From: Segatella baroniae B14
GTDB lineage: Bacteria; Bacteroidota; Bacteroidia; Bacteroidales; Bacteroidaceae
Direction of reading: 5' to 3'
DNA: 64,000 nt
Assembly (NCBI RefSeq): GCF_022024235.1
Contig: NZ_CP091800.1
Location: 734,001-798,000 of the forward strand
Below are positions 24,881-33,893 of this stretch, one piece after another. Positions within the stretch are counted from its first letter, which is position 1; each line of letters opens with the position of its first letter. The notes beneath the pieces are model-generated. The model made no database searches, was not told the DNA's origin, and was given only the letters and a program-made list of their open reading frames with translations. The translations under genes and the position numbers were made by a program.

Positions 24881-27800
24881 TTACTTTTTGTACAGTTTGC
24901 AGGTAAATCCACTCAAGTCGACATCTGCGTTTTTGATCATTAAAGGTTTTTTGACTTTGATAAGGCAATTTTCAAATCGTATGGCATCACGCTTGATGGG
25001 AGCATCAGGGTATCCTTCTATCACTCCGGCATTATCTGCTGTACCCGTAATATTCCTGATAACGATATTTTTCAATTGGGTGAGTGGTGAGTATGCCGGT
25101 TCATCTTCCCCCTTCATTCGCCACGCCATCTGTACACTGATCATATTCTGTGCTTTAGCGATAGCGATGTTGTCGAAGGTAATATTTTCGATAACACCAC
25201 CTCTGGAAGGTTGACTCTTGAAGCGGATAGGATTCCAGTTTTCACCTTTCATGTCGCAGTTGGCTACGAGTACATCTTTAATATCTCCGCTTACCTCACT
25301 ACCGATGGCTACACCGCCGTGGCCATAGTCAAAGTGGCAATTTTCGATTTTTATCTGACCGGCATATTGGTTGATTCGTCTGCCATCCACACCTTTACCG
25401 CTTTTGATAGAAATACAGTCGTCGTAGGCTTTAATATGACTATCGGTTATCGAGATACCGGTAGAAGAGTCGATATCAATTCCATCGCTACTTGGTATAT
25501 AATCTTCGGCATCGATACGAATACCATGTACTGTAAAGCCATGCGTATATAAGATATGTAAGCACCAGAACGATTGATTCCTGAAAGCAACATCACGTAG
25601 CTCACCGCCATCGCAACGGTTAAAACAGATCACTTTAGGTCTGCCATATACCGACCAACCTATTTTCTTCCATTTTAATCCCTGGGCATCGATGAGTCCC
25701 GGTCCATACACCCTACAATCTTCGTTATCATCTACATTGATGAAAGCCGCTCTCGCTTTTTTCATTCTACCTTCCCATCGGGTTTCGATAATCGGATAAA
25801 GAGTCGTGTCTACGATACTCGTCAGCACAGCACCTTTCTCGAGTTTCAGGTCAACCCCTCTGGTCAGAAAGATGGCACCGCTTTGATATTTTCCCTTAGG
25901 CACAACGACGACACCACCACCATCAGTATGTGCCTGGTCGATAGCTTGCTGAATAGTAGCATATTTCTTGAGGTTATATTCCTGGGAACGTCTTTTAACG
26001 ACGATGATTTTACTGCCCCAACCTTCAATAGGGAGGTTGATACGCATCTTATTGCCAACTACAGTAGCCGATAATGCTGTCGTTTTACCCGTTATAGCAT
26101 CCCAAAGTTCTACATCACCCATACAGTTGAGTTCGAGCATCAGGTTTTCATCTTTTTGTCGCTGATTCATGACAAAGAAGATATGATTTTTACCTACTTT
26201 TCTCGATGTATACACGATACTGTCGTTGGCTTCGCCGATAATCTGTAACTGTGCAGCTGGCAAATAATTACGCAGTTGATCCGTCCAAACCGTATCCTTC
26301 AATTGAAGAGCAGTCTGTATCGGTTGAATAGCTGTAAGTTCCTGAAAGTTGCGAGTCGACATCTGAGTAGGGATATCCCCCCAATAGACCACCTTTCCGC
26401 CACGCGCCGCAAATTCCTTGATTTGTCGCCATGCTTTAGCGGTGATAACATCAGCCGTCGGTATGATAAGCGTGTGATACTGCTGTCCACTCTTGTTGAT
26501 CAGTTTACCATTGACAGGAGTAATCGCCTCATCCAGCGCATCGTCGGTAACGAAGTCGAAGTCATACTGGTGAGTTGTCAGCAGATAGCCGATTGCTTTC
26601 ATCTGGTCGTATGCCTTATTGTTACCCATCCACAGGGTAGGGATAGGCACATAAAGAGCCACCTGGGCATTTGCCTTACCCAACTGCATCATATAGGTAG
26701 CACGATTAACATAATCGTTGAGTGCTTTCATACCCGGTTCTGCCATATATCCATGCGCACCCGACTTGCTCATCCAGAACATAAACTCAAAGAAGTTGAT
26801 ACCTCGTGCTATCTGATAGTCTACTACATACTTCGCTGTTCGGGTATCCAGAGGAGCTCTCCAAGCTGCAAAACTTTCACTGAAAGCCCGCTCCTTATTA
26901 TATAGGTGTGCCGTAGACGAAGCCAGACGAGGAAATTCAGTGTCAGGATTACCAGGCCATATTTGCGTCCAGATGACGTCGATACCCGGTATTTGTACCT
27001 TATTTAATAGTCTGAACGGTTCACCCGATAACTTGATACACCACGGCAGATCATCATCTTTATCCAGATGGGTAATCGATTTTACGCCATGCTGCTTACA
27101 CCATTCCGCAGGCTTTGCAAAGAAGTTATTCGCAAATCGTTCACTCCATACATCCCAATAATCCGCTTTAGCTGCTTTAATCTTAATAATCTCATTCTCA
27201 GACAGTTGACGATTCTCTTTTAAATTACTTTTTAGGTATGGGAAAGCAATAGACTGTCTTTCGTTTTGAATGATATAGCTAAGATAAGGGGTAGGGTCAT
27301 ATCCCTTTTTTGCCCGAAATATATCGATAATATCTGTGGTCCAAGGCACCCTTTGAAAGGCTGGTTCATCGCCTCTGAATCCTAATACAGTGGTACCCAA
27401 TAGCGGACCCAATGTGCGTTTGTACTCTTCGTGTGTCCACGCGATAAACTGGTCAACCGCTTTTGGATCGAGATAATCACAGAGCGAATTCTTTTCATCC
27501 TTTCCGCCCGTAGGATTATTGACGCAGCGCGTATTCGAAGAACGTCGCACCGCCTTCACACTGTCGCCATCTTTCACCAAGGCTTGCATACACAGATCAG
27601 GACGCAATTTAGAAAATTTACCACCAGCCATACCACTAGGATATTTTCCCTCATCGATAATCCACATTTTCATATTTCTGGCCTTACAAGCCTCTGCCAT
27701 CATCTTGACGTTAGCAAACCATTGTTTGCTAAGATATTCGATGCCCATGTGATACCCCGGTTCAATAATCACGTTACGAAATCCTTTGGCTTGAATTTCG

Positions 27801-27973
27801 TCCAGATCCTTATGGATTACCTGTTGATTGATTTCTCCATCCCAACCCAAGATAACATGGTTACACTTATCAGCAGGAGGATTGATAAAATCGTGTAGGT
27901 TTTGAGCCTCAGCACAAACAGCAGAAGCAGACAACAGGCATCCAAGAATAAATTTATGCAAATAGTTTTTCAT
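24881..27973 (-). CDS. Rhamnosidase-like glycoside hydrolase fused to GH28 polygalacturonase
   Basis: This 1030-residue secreted protein (signal peptide 1-24) has two enzymes. Residues ~25-660 are a TIM-barrel glycosidase with sandwich domains, like GH106-type alpha-L-rhamnosidases (F-R-G-D-E-P-A-F as a likely acidic motif); the family call is tentative. Residues ~665-1030 are a GH28 beta-helix with S-S-D-G-I-D (Asp830), D-D-C (851-852), G-H-G-G-V-A-I-G (His885) and R-F-K (Arg917, Lys919). GH28 cuts galacturonan or rhamnogalacturonan. The combination fits breakdown of rhamnogalacturonan I. It is 93 bp upstream of the GH43-esterase gene on the same strand. Confidence 0.85.
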   Translation of the reverse strand: MKNYLHKFILGCLLSASAVCAEAQNLHDFINPPADKCNHVILGWDGEINQQVIHKDLDEIQAKGFRNVIIEPGYHMGIEYLSKQWFANVKMMAEACKARNMKMWIIDEGKYPSGMAGGKFSKLRPDLCMQALVKDGDSVKAVRRSSNTRCVNNPTGGKDEKNSLCDYLDPKAVDQFIAWTHEEYKRTLGPLLGTTVLGFRGDEPAFQRVPWTTDIIDIFRAKKGYDPTPYLSYIIQNERQSIAFPYLKSNLKENRQLSENEIIKIKAAKADYWDVWSERFANNFFAKPAEWCKQHGVKSITHLDKDDDLPWCIKLSGEPFRLLNKVQIPGIDVIWTQIWPGNPDTEFPRLASSTAHLYNKERAFSESFAAWRAPLDTRTAKYVVDYQIARGINFFEFMFWMSKSGAHGYMAEPGMKALNDYVNRATYMMQLGKANAQVALYVPIPTLWMGNNKAYDQMKAIGYLLTTHQYDFDFVTDDALDEAITPVNGKLINKSGQQYHTLIIPTADVITAKAWRQIKEFAARGGKVVYWGDIPTQMSTRNFQELTAIQPIQTALQLKDTVWTDQLRNYLPAAQLQIIGEANDSIVYTSRKVGKNHIFFVMNQRQKDENLMLELNCMGDVELWDAITGKTTALSATVVGNKMRINLPIEGWGSKIIVVKRRSQEYNLKKYATIQQAIDQAHTDGGGVVVVPKGKYQSGAIFLTRGVDLKLEKGAVLTSIVDTTLYPIIETRWEGRMKKARAAFINVDDNEDCRVYGPGLIDAQGLKWKKIGWSVYGRPKVICFNRCDGGELRDVAFRNQSFWCLHILYTHGFTVHGIRIDAEDYIPSSDGIDIDSSTGISITDSHIKAYDDCISIKSGKGVDGRRINQYAGQIKIENCHFDYGHGGVAIGSEVSGDIKDVLVANCDMKGENWNPIRFKSQPSRGGVIENITFDNIAIAKAQNMISVQMAWRMKGEDEPAYSPLTQLKNIVIRNITGTADNAGVIEGYPDAPIKRDAIRFENCLIKVKKPLMIKNADVDLSGFTCKLYKK

Positions 27974-28002
27974 CGTTTTATCTCATCATCACATTATACG
28001 CG

Positions 28003-28010
28003 CAAAAATA
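28003..28010 (-). promoter_or_regulatory. -7 element of the GH28 fusion gene
   Basis: TATTTTTG on the minus strand, 30 bp before the ATG, fits TAnnTTTG. Confidence 0.45.
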
Positions 28011-28056
28011 AAAAATATCAAAAATCTTTAACTTTAATTTTTGATATTATACCTAC

Positions 28057-28150
28057 AAAAAAATCCTCCTTCGAATAAACGGAGGGGGATAAACATTCAA
28101 TATCTGAGATTAACTATATTATTTCCTAGCTTCACAGCCAAAAAATAATC
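28057..28150 (-). ncRNA. Candidate small RNA or attenuated leader
   Basis: The promoter at 28157-28187 should start a transcript near 28150. About 90 nt later comes a hairpin (CCTCC/GGAGG arms at 28065-28069 and 28081-28085) with a U-run, a complete intrinsic terminator. No ORF of note lies between. It could be an ~90-nt small RNA or a terminating leader ahead of the GH28 fusion gene. The terminator may instead serve the gene at 28248. Confidence 0.3.
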
Positions 28151-28156
28151 GCCTGC

Positions 28157-28187
28157 AAAGGTACAAACTATATTTTACCTGTGCAAG
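28157..28187 (-). promoter_or_regulatory. Consensus promoter inside a 17-bp inverted repeat
   Basis: On the minus strand TTG (28185-28187), a 20-nt spacer and TACCTTTG (28157-28164) form a textbook promoter. It coincides with an inverted repeat whose 17-bp arms (28148-28164 and 28177-28193) match at 15 positions, so a dimeric regulator may bind here. Confidence 0.55.
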
Positions 28188-28247
28188 CGATTATGCATCT
28201 TTTATGCAGAAGGTCTACTGACGTTTCGACATTTTATCTCTGCAGAA

Positions 28248-29417
28248 TTATTTTTTCTGATTGAATTCCTGCTGATAACCTTCTGATGTAATCAAGTTAT
28301 TGATGAAATTCTTATCGAGATTCAGGTTAGGATTATCATAAGCATTGATAACCATACCCGCATTTTGAATCTTCTGCTTATATTCCTCAGGAATCTTGTT
28401 TTCTGTCTCCTGTGCAATATTAGTCTGAATATGCTGTGTCATCGCCAAAGCATCCTGGAAACTCATAGGCAACATGACACTTGCTTCTATCTCAGTCTCT
28501 GCACCGGCACTTTCTTTCATCTTTTCGATATACGTATTGTAAGAGCGATGGTCGGTAAAAAGTGGGAACATCATCGCATCATCAGAAATCAGCCATTTCA
28601 CATCGAGAGTCCATCCCCCCTTAATACCATGCGCCTCGTTAACGATCTCCTGGGTCAATACTTTACCCTCTTCGTCTCTTACGATAACAGGAGCAACATA
28701 GATATTATGGCATAACATGAACGAAACGATATTCATGTAGTTAGGATCCTGATTGAGGAAAGGTACATCACGAATCAAACCCTTCAGGAATGGATTTTCT
28801 ACATCGTTTGGACTCTTGATAATCTTCATTGGTGGAACATTAGTAACAACCATAAGTGGAGCTACCAACTGCTTATTCTTGATACCCTTGATCACGATTC
28901 TCGCAGCTTTATCCTCTAAGTGCTGAGCAGAAATCTGACTATTATCCTCAATATGAACCACTTTCGCCTTCATGACACCACTAGGACAGCAGATATATAC
29001 CTCGTCATTGATTTCTATCTTGCCATGTACATTACCATTAACTTCTACCTCATCATCCTGAAGCGGAAGGGTTTTTAAGATAACCATCGTAAATTTATGG
29101 TCCATCGTGTCGATATCTATATCGGCTACATCTTCCATTTTAATAAAGTCTTCTGGCATATGGAACTGAGGTTGCTGTGGCTGAGGTTGAGGTTTGGCTT
29201 CAGCAGTAGCATTTTCTAAAGGTTTTGTTTCCACTGTTGCTGCAACAGGCTGTTCTATCTTTTCTTCCGCTTTAGTTTCTTCAACTTTAGTTTCTTCTGC
29301 CTGATTCTCTTGAGCAGGAGTATTCTCATGAACGTTAGAGGTTACTTCGGGATTTACATTTTTAGGTTGTGAATCATTTTCTTCATTTTTACCAAACAAT
29401 TTCTTAAAAATATTCAT
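28248..29417 (-). CDS. Cytoplasmic protein with EF-Tu-domain-2-like and SseB-like segments
   Basis: This 389-residue protein has no signal peptide. Residues ~12-85 are a low-complexity linker of Glu, Ala, Pro and Gln. Residues ~100-195 look like a translation-factor beta-barrel (F-T-M-V-I-L-K ... G-K-I-E-I-N-D-E-V-Y-I). The C-terminal half (D-D-A-M-M-F-P-L-F-T-D-H-R-S-Y at about 275-290) resembles the SseB N-terminal family. Neither match gives a clear function. The gene has its own promoter (-7 box 29468-29475). It could bind RNA or a protein partner; that is a guess from the folds. Confidence 0.55.
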   Translation of the reverse strand: MNIFKKLFGKNEENDSQPKNVNPEVTSNVHENTPAQENQAEETKVEETKAEEKIEQPVAATVETKPLENATAEAKPQPQPQQPQFHMPEDFIKMEDVADIDIDTMDHKFTMVILKTLPLQDDEVEVNGNVHGKIEINDEVYICCPSGVMKAKVVHIEDNSQISAQHLEDKAARIVIKGIKNKQLVAPLMVVTNVPPMKIIKSPNDVENPFLKGLIRDVPFLNQDPNYMNIVSFMLCHNIYVAPVIVRDEEGKVLTQEIVNEAHGIKGGWTLDVKWLISDDAMMFPLFTDHRSYNTYIEKMKESAGAETEIEASVMLPMSFQDALAMTQHIQTNIAQETENKIPEEYKQKIQNAGMVINAYDNPNLNLDKNFINNLITSEGYQQEFNQKK

Positions 29418-29467
29418 ATTTCTTCGATTTTTTAGGTTTATATTGATTACGATTTATAAAACATTCA

Positions 29468-29475
29468 CAAAGGTA
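29468..29475 (-). promoter_or_regulatory. -7 element of the EF-Tu-domain-2/SseB-like gene
   Basis: TACCTTTG on the minus strand, 50 bp upstream of the ATG. Confidence 0.6.
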
Positions 29476-29596
29476 TAATATTTTTTTAAAAATCATGAAA
29501 GGTTAGCCATGTTTTTCTATAAAAACTACAATAACGTGGGTTCGACGAATTCAAAATAAAGCAAGTTGCGTATCAATAGTTCTTATTTCATGATTA

Positions 29597-29630
29597 TGCT
29601 TTAATTCCACAAATGACCGAATGAAATTGC
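29597..29630 (+). repeat. 34-bp copy of the island-border repeat (copy 1)
   Basis: This 34-bp stretch, beginning ATGCTTTAATTCCACAAATG, is 33/34 identical to 49837-49870 and 31/34 to 58650-58683. It lies about 260 bp beyond the end of the defence operon. The other two copies extend ~48 bp further left; this one does not. The rest of 29476-29885 holds only hairpins and no convincing gene. Confidence 0.75.
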
Positions 29631-29729
29631 TACTAGTTGGCGGTGGCGGTTCCACAAGTGAACTTACCAACTGGGACGGCACGAAGAAAAAGACTGGATG
29701 GGGAATTTAAGTGGTGTCTTTTCACTCAC

Positions 29730-29813
29730 AACCACATTGGCGAAACGCCAATGTGGTTTAACCTCTGGTAGAGATTGGTCGTAAATAAATTCGTCAGTTT
29801 TGACTGACGAATT
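29730..29813 (-). terminator. Two hairpins at the end of the defence operon
   Basis: A perfect 13-bp stem with AAA loop (AACCACATTGGCG/CGCCAATGTGGTT, 29730-29758) and a perfect 11-bp stem (AATTCGTCAGT/ACTGACGAATT, 29788-29813) follow the last defence gene on the minus strand. The U-runs are weak, so termination is likely but not certain. Confidence 0.6.
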
Positions 29814-29885
29814 ATTTCAATACTATTCAATTCCTACACCATAATACATGTTTATCGTTCAACAGTATATGATCTGTAACTTTTT

Positions 29886-32357
29886 TCAGAGGTCATAGTA
29901 CCCCTTGAATTTTGTGCCTGTTGTACTACTAATCTTGTCATCGAACCATGGTGCATGGTAAGCATAGCTCCATCCTTTAGATGTGCGTTTTAGATTATCT
30001 ACTATCAGGAATCCAAATCCTCTGCGCAACATGAAAATTTTATCATGCCAAAGGGAGAATTCCTCTATGGGTGTTTCATCATTCAAATATACGGCAGCAA
30101 TACTTCTAATTCTATCTATACTTTTCTGATTCAAAACTTCAGCATTTAATATTTCAATCTGGCTATCCATCAATGGTAAAATATCATTAATTTCTTCTTG
30201 CCCCTTCCATAGTTCGAACGTATTGAGAACCAGCTGTGGCATAAGACAGTCCTGTTTGTCATATCCAAAGAAGCATAAGACGGTTAGCAAGTCAACAGTA
30301 GCATCGTTGAGTAATTCACGGATTTTTCGGTTTCTCAACGTGTCAGCATCAGGAAGCTTGTTCGAATATAACGAAAGGAAGTATCCTGCACATTTTATGA
30401 AAAGTTCCCTTACTTCGGATGGTTTTTTGACGACTTGACCATATTTATTCATCATAAAGATGATTGCTCGTGCTGCCACAGCAATAGATGAAGCTGCATT
30501 GAGGCCAGGGACAGCTTGTAGGCATTGGCGACTAACGGCCTTGCTATAATCTCCAAAGATGCTATTATCTTTTGTTTTCTCTTGCAGGAAACTTAGCATC
30601 TTCTTTAAAAAACAAACGACATCATTTCGCATCTTCGTAGCATCACTTACTTCAGAAGATTTACGGTCAAAGTCTTTTTCTTTCTCATCATCGTCTTTAG
30701 AGCCCTCGTTGTCAATTGTAAGAAGGTCATCATCTGTATCATCTATTTCTTCATTCTTAAATAAGATTTGCCGCAGATACCCGAGAATCCTTATTCCAGA
30801 ATGCATACTAATACTCAGTGTGCTATCTTTCAAAGCATTAAATCTGTCACTGGTTACGGTGATATCTTCTTTTTCTTCTAAGGCAGTTTCGTCTGTGGCT
30901 TTCATCGATTTTGACTTCTTTTTAGAATCGTCAAATTCGATGTAGCCAAGAATATGACTTAGGTTCTCCAACAGGTCAGGATCGTCAAGCAGTCTTGAAA
31001 GTTTCCTCCGCTTGGGATCGGGATTACCTCGTTCTACATTCACCTCTCGGACCACTAGCAGTCGGTTAGATATTTCAATTCCATTGTTCATCAGGACTGC
31101 CATATTCAGATTAGATATGTCCACTTCAGCAATACTAATTGACATGTCCTGTCTGGTGATGATATTCTTTTGGCAAATTATGTTTTGGTGGCTGTCAAGC
31201 AAAGCAAGTTTGCCCTTTATTCCGTCCTTGCTAAATTGGAGTATCAATTCATCATTCTGCTCTTCACAGTACACGAACTTTACTTGCAGCTTATCTGGTT
31301 GTTTTTCAACTTGCTTAGGTTTAATAATACTCTTTTTCTCTTCTTGAGTGAGAGCGGTGTATTTCAGACCCAATTCCGCTATATAATTTCTCTGTGAATT
31401 ACAGTGAAGAAGAATACATACTTCATCATTGAATGCATAATGACCTGTACCAAGTGCCATGTTACCAGCATTCGCGCTACCGCAAAGCAACCACGTTTCA
31501 TCTTCTGCTTGCACCTCAAAGATTTTTGCATGTAGAGGATTCGGTGAGTCCGCCTTACAAAAAACAATAGATGTATTTGTTTTCAATAAGGAGTAAGGAG
31601 CGCTTTGTCTTTCCAAGTCAAGAATGCACAGCATCTCTTTAGGTACAAGTTGTTTATTAAGCGCAGACAAAGCGTCGCCTTCAGCATCGTAAAAAGGGGC
31701 AATAACTCTAATGCTGACAATTTTCTTATCACCTATTGATAACAATAACTTATCCAGAATAGTAGATTCTGCCGTGTTATAGAGCAAAGTACATTCCTCT
31801 CCAGATGATAGCAAGACGGTACTATCAGTTGTCTCTTGGTGTAGCCAAGGACTTTGTTCCAACATCCAGTCTATTTGTCGCGACACTAAAGAAGATGTTT
31901 GATTTGCGGACTTAGAGAGATACTTCCACGCCTGATAGAACAAAGGATAATGAATCGAATTATTACCTTGGATGTGAAAAGCGTTCCAAATCTCATCATT
32001 ATTGGCAAGTCCGCTATATGTAAGGTTTCCGCTACCGACAATCAAAGTGCCCTCTTCCTCGCCAAAAAGGAGTACCACTTTAGGATGAAACACACCAGAA
32101 TGAAAGCTCTCCTTCCTAACGAGTGTGTAATTATACTGAGAAACGCGATGGCATTGATAGTTTGAATCAGAAAGAAGCTGGTCATACATACTTGCATCCA
32201 TCAACACAACTACATTGGTTATACCCAATTTTCGCAACGTCGAGAGATATACAGCCTCAAAATATATTGGGTCGAAGCTATATGTGGTTAGCAAGGCCGA
32301 ATGATAGATATTGGTTCGGTCTCCCAGTAGTTTTATTATATTCTGTCTTTCAATCAT
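29886..32357 (-). CDS. Two-HKD phospholipase-D-type protein of the restriction island
   Basis: This 823-residue protein has two PLD-type half-sites in the first 300 residues: H-P-K (91-93) with G-S-G-N (108-111), and H-A-K (276-278) with G-S-A-N (293-296). Together they form one active site, which in defence systems usually acts as a nuclease, as with the PLD protein of DISARM. Residues ~300-430 are beta-rich, ~470-580 are acidic and low complexity, and the rest is helical. Its start overlaps the preceding unknown gene by 8 bp, so the two are translated as a pair. It is the last gene of the operon. Confidence 0.75.
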   Translation of the reverse strand: MIERQNIIKLLGDRTNIYHSALLTTYSFDPIYFEAVYLSTLRKLGITNVVVLMDASMYDQLLSDSNYQCHRVSQYNYTLVRKESFHSGVFHPKVVLLFGEEEGTLIVGSGNLTYSGLANNDEIWNAFHIQGNNSIHYPLFYQAWKYLSKSANQTSSLVSRQIDWMLEQSPWLHQETTDSTVLLSSGEECTLLYNTAESTILDKLLLSIGDKKIVSIRVIAPFYDAEGDALSALNKQLVPKEMLCILDLERQSAPYSLLKTNTSIVFCKADSPNPLHAKIFEVQAEDETWLLCGSANAGNMALGTGHYAFNDEVCILLHCNSQRNYIAELGLKYTALTQEEKKSIIKPKQVEKQPDKLQVKFVYCEEQNDELILQFSKDGIKGKLALLDSHQNIICQKNIITRQDMSISIAEVDISNLNMAVLMNNGIEISNRLLVVREVNVERGNPDPKRRKLSRLLDDPDLLENLSHILGYIEFDDSKKKSKSMKATDETALEEKEDITVTSDRFNALKDSTLSISMHSGIRILGYLRQILFKNEEIDDTDDDLLTIDNEGSKDDDEKEKDFDRKSSEVSDATKMRNDVVCFLKKMLSFLQEKTKDNSIFGDYSKAVSRQCLQAVPGLNAASSIAVAARAIIFMMNKYGQVVKKPSEVRELFIKCAGYFLSLYSNKLPDADTLRNRKIRELLNDATVDLLTVLCFFGYDKQDCLMPQLVLNTFELWKGQEEINDILPLMDSQIEILNAEVLNQKSIDRIRSIAAVYLNDETPIEEFSLWHDKIFMLRRGFGFLIVDNLKRTSKGWSYAYHAPWFDDKISSTTGTKFKGYYDL

Positions 32358-33870
32358 CTTGCAATCGTTCTAATAGTTCTAGCCCTTTGTCTGTTACCTG
32401 GTAGCCATCAATCAGGCCTAGGTCTGTCGCATAGTTTCTCAACGTATCAATACGTGGTGAACTGTGAGTCGCGCTATATGTAGCAATGCCTCGTACATAG
32501 CCATTTTCAATTGTCAATTTCTGAGTAGGAATGCCATTCTGACTAAACTTCCTCATAGACTCAGAATAATGGTTGTATATGATATTCTCAGTAAGGAATT
32601 TCTTAATGAAGAGGAAGGTGCTGCAACTCAGATTTTTCTCTGTATCATCAAAGGCATCCAATGCGTCGTTGCTTACACTTCGGAAGAAAGATCTGATAAT
32701 GGACTTGCATTCCTTATACGAAGGGTTCCTTTTGTAGTTGTCCAAAATAACGTAAAAGGCATGTGCCATTTTTTCTTCTGGCTCTTCTACAGAATCCCAT
32801 CTGTTGAGCAGTTCACCAATTGAGGAGTTAGCAGCACCGAGGTTCTCGCAGACTTCGGCAGCAAGTGTGGAAGAAAAATCATCAATATTCTCCCATTGAC
32901 CAGGCTTAGTGCTTTCATGCAATCTGTTAAGAAGCACGTCAAAGATATTCAAAGCTTCATATTGGCGGCTGTCATTCAGGTAATAAGCATACCAACCAAC
33001 AGCGGCAGTACTTCTTTCTGAGCCTTTGTTATAGCTGTCATACACATATTTGGCAAATTCCAATTCTGAGAAATTGCTCAACGAGAAAGCTTTCATGTAG
33101 GACAACAAAAGTCTTAAACTATCCTTGCGAAGTTTACTTTCGGTAAGAGACGAAGGCTTGTCATTTTGCAGCAGCAGATTAAGTAAGAGATTGCGCTCAT
33201 TGTTATCAGTCATGTTGTGACTCTGAAAAACTGGCTCCAACAAAGCAAGTTGTTCCCTTGTCACTATTCCTGAGTGGACAGAATCAAAGAACAACTTACT
33301 CATTTCCAAACCTACACTTTGTTGAAAAACATCGGCCAAGTCCTCTCCACTGATATAATCTTCGGATTTAGGTGTAACATTGTAAAGGCTTGTATTATCC
33401 TCCAATGGCGCTATAATTCCCATTTCCTGCAAAGAAGTCGCATAGTATGTGCCAAATGCTCCATAAGAGCCTTTCCAGTAACCACCTATAGGTTTCCCTT
33501 TAGGCATAGCATCTTCGTTGAAATTGATGACATCTTCTCCTTTCCCAATGATTTCAGAAGCACGAGTAATGCCCGGTACGCCACCACTAAAGTTGCTTTG
33601 GGCATGTATTAGGGCCATCAATAGCTCAGACATTCTTATGTGTCGTTGAAGGTCTGCTTTTTTAGCCTCAGTCCGTTTGGCATAGAATGATTTGAGAAGC
33701 CAACAATAGAAACTATAGTAACGAATTCTTAGTGTCACGACGTTAAGTCCAGGCAACAGCGTTGTAAACAGTTGCTCAGATGCGGTACGAATACCAAGTG
33801 GATTCAGCCCTACACTAAGTGGTTTGTTGTCACCCATAAAGGGAGCATAGCACATATTACTTTTTAACAT
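32350..33870 (-). CDS. Unknown partner of the PLD-type protein
   Basis: This 506-residue cytoplasmic protein begins near M-C-Y-A-P-F-M-G-D-N-K-P-L-S-V-G-L-N-P-L-G; Met6 or Met12 could be the start. It contains I-R-Y-Y-S-F-Y-C-W and G-S-Y-G-A-F-G-T-Y-Y segments, and is otherwise mainly helical. I recognise no family. The position between HsdR (23-nt gap) and the PLD protein (8-bp overlap) implies that it works with the PLD protein, perhaps as a target-recognition or regulatory subunit. Confidence 0.65.
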   Translation of the reverse strand: MLKSNMCYAPFMGDNKPLSVGLNPLGIRTASEQLFTTLLPGLNVVTLRIRYYSFYCWLLKSFYAKRTEAKKADLQRHIRMSELLMALIHAQSNFSGGVPGITRASEIIGKGEDVINFNEDAMPKGKPIGGYWKGSYGAFGTYYATSLQEMGIIAPLEDNTSLYNVTPKSEDYISGEDLADVFQQSVGLEMSKLFFDSVHSGIVTREQLALLEPVFQSHNMTDNNERNLLLNLLLQNDKPSSLTESKLRKDSLRLLLSYMKAFSLSNFSELEFAKYVYDSYNKGSERSTAAVGWYAYYLNDSRQYEALNIFDVLLNRLHESTKPGQWENIDDFSSTLAAEVCENLGAANSSIGELLNRWDSVEEPEEKMAHAFYVILDNYKRNPSYKECKSIIRSFFRSVSNDALDAFDDTEKNLSCSTFLFIKKFLTENIIYNHYSESMRKFSQNGIPTQKLTIENGYVRGIATYSATHSSPRIDTLRNYATDLGLIDGYQVTDKGLELLERLQDD

Positions 33871-33893
33871 CCCAATTAGAAACAGATTGTTGT

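Noticed and set aside
29622..29712. Small plus-strand ORF starting in the border repeat
   Set aside because: The frame has no family pattern and runs into the perfect hairpins. The start codon belongs to the repeat.
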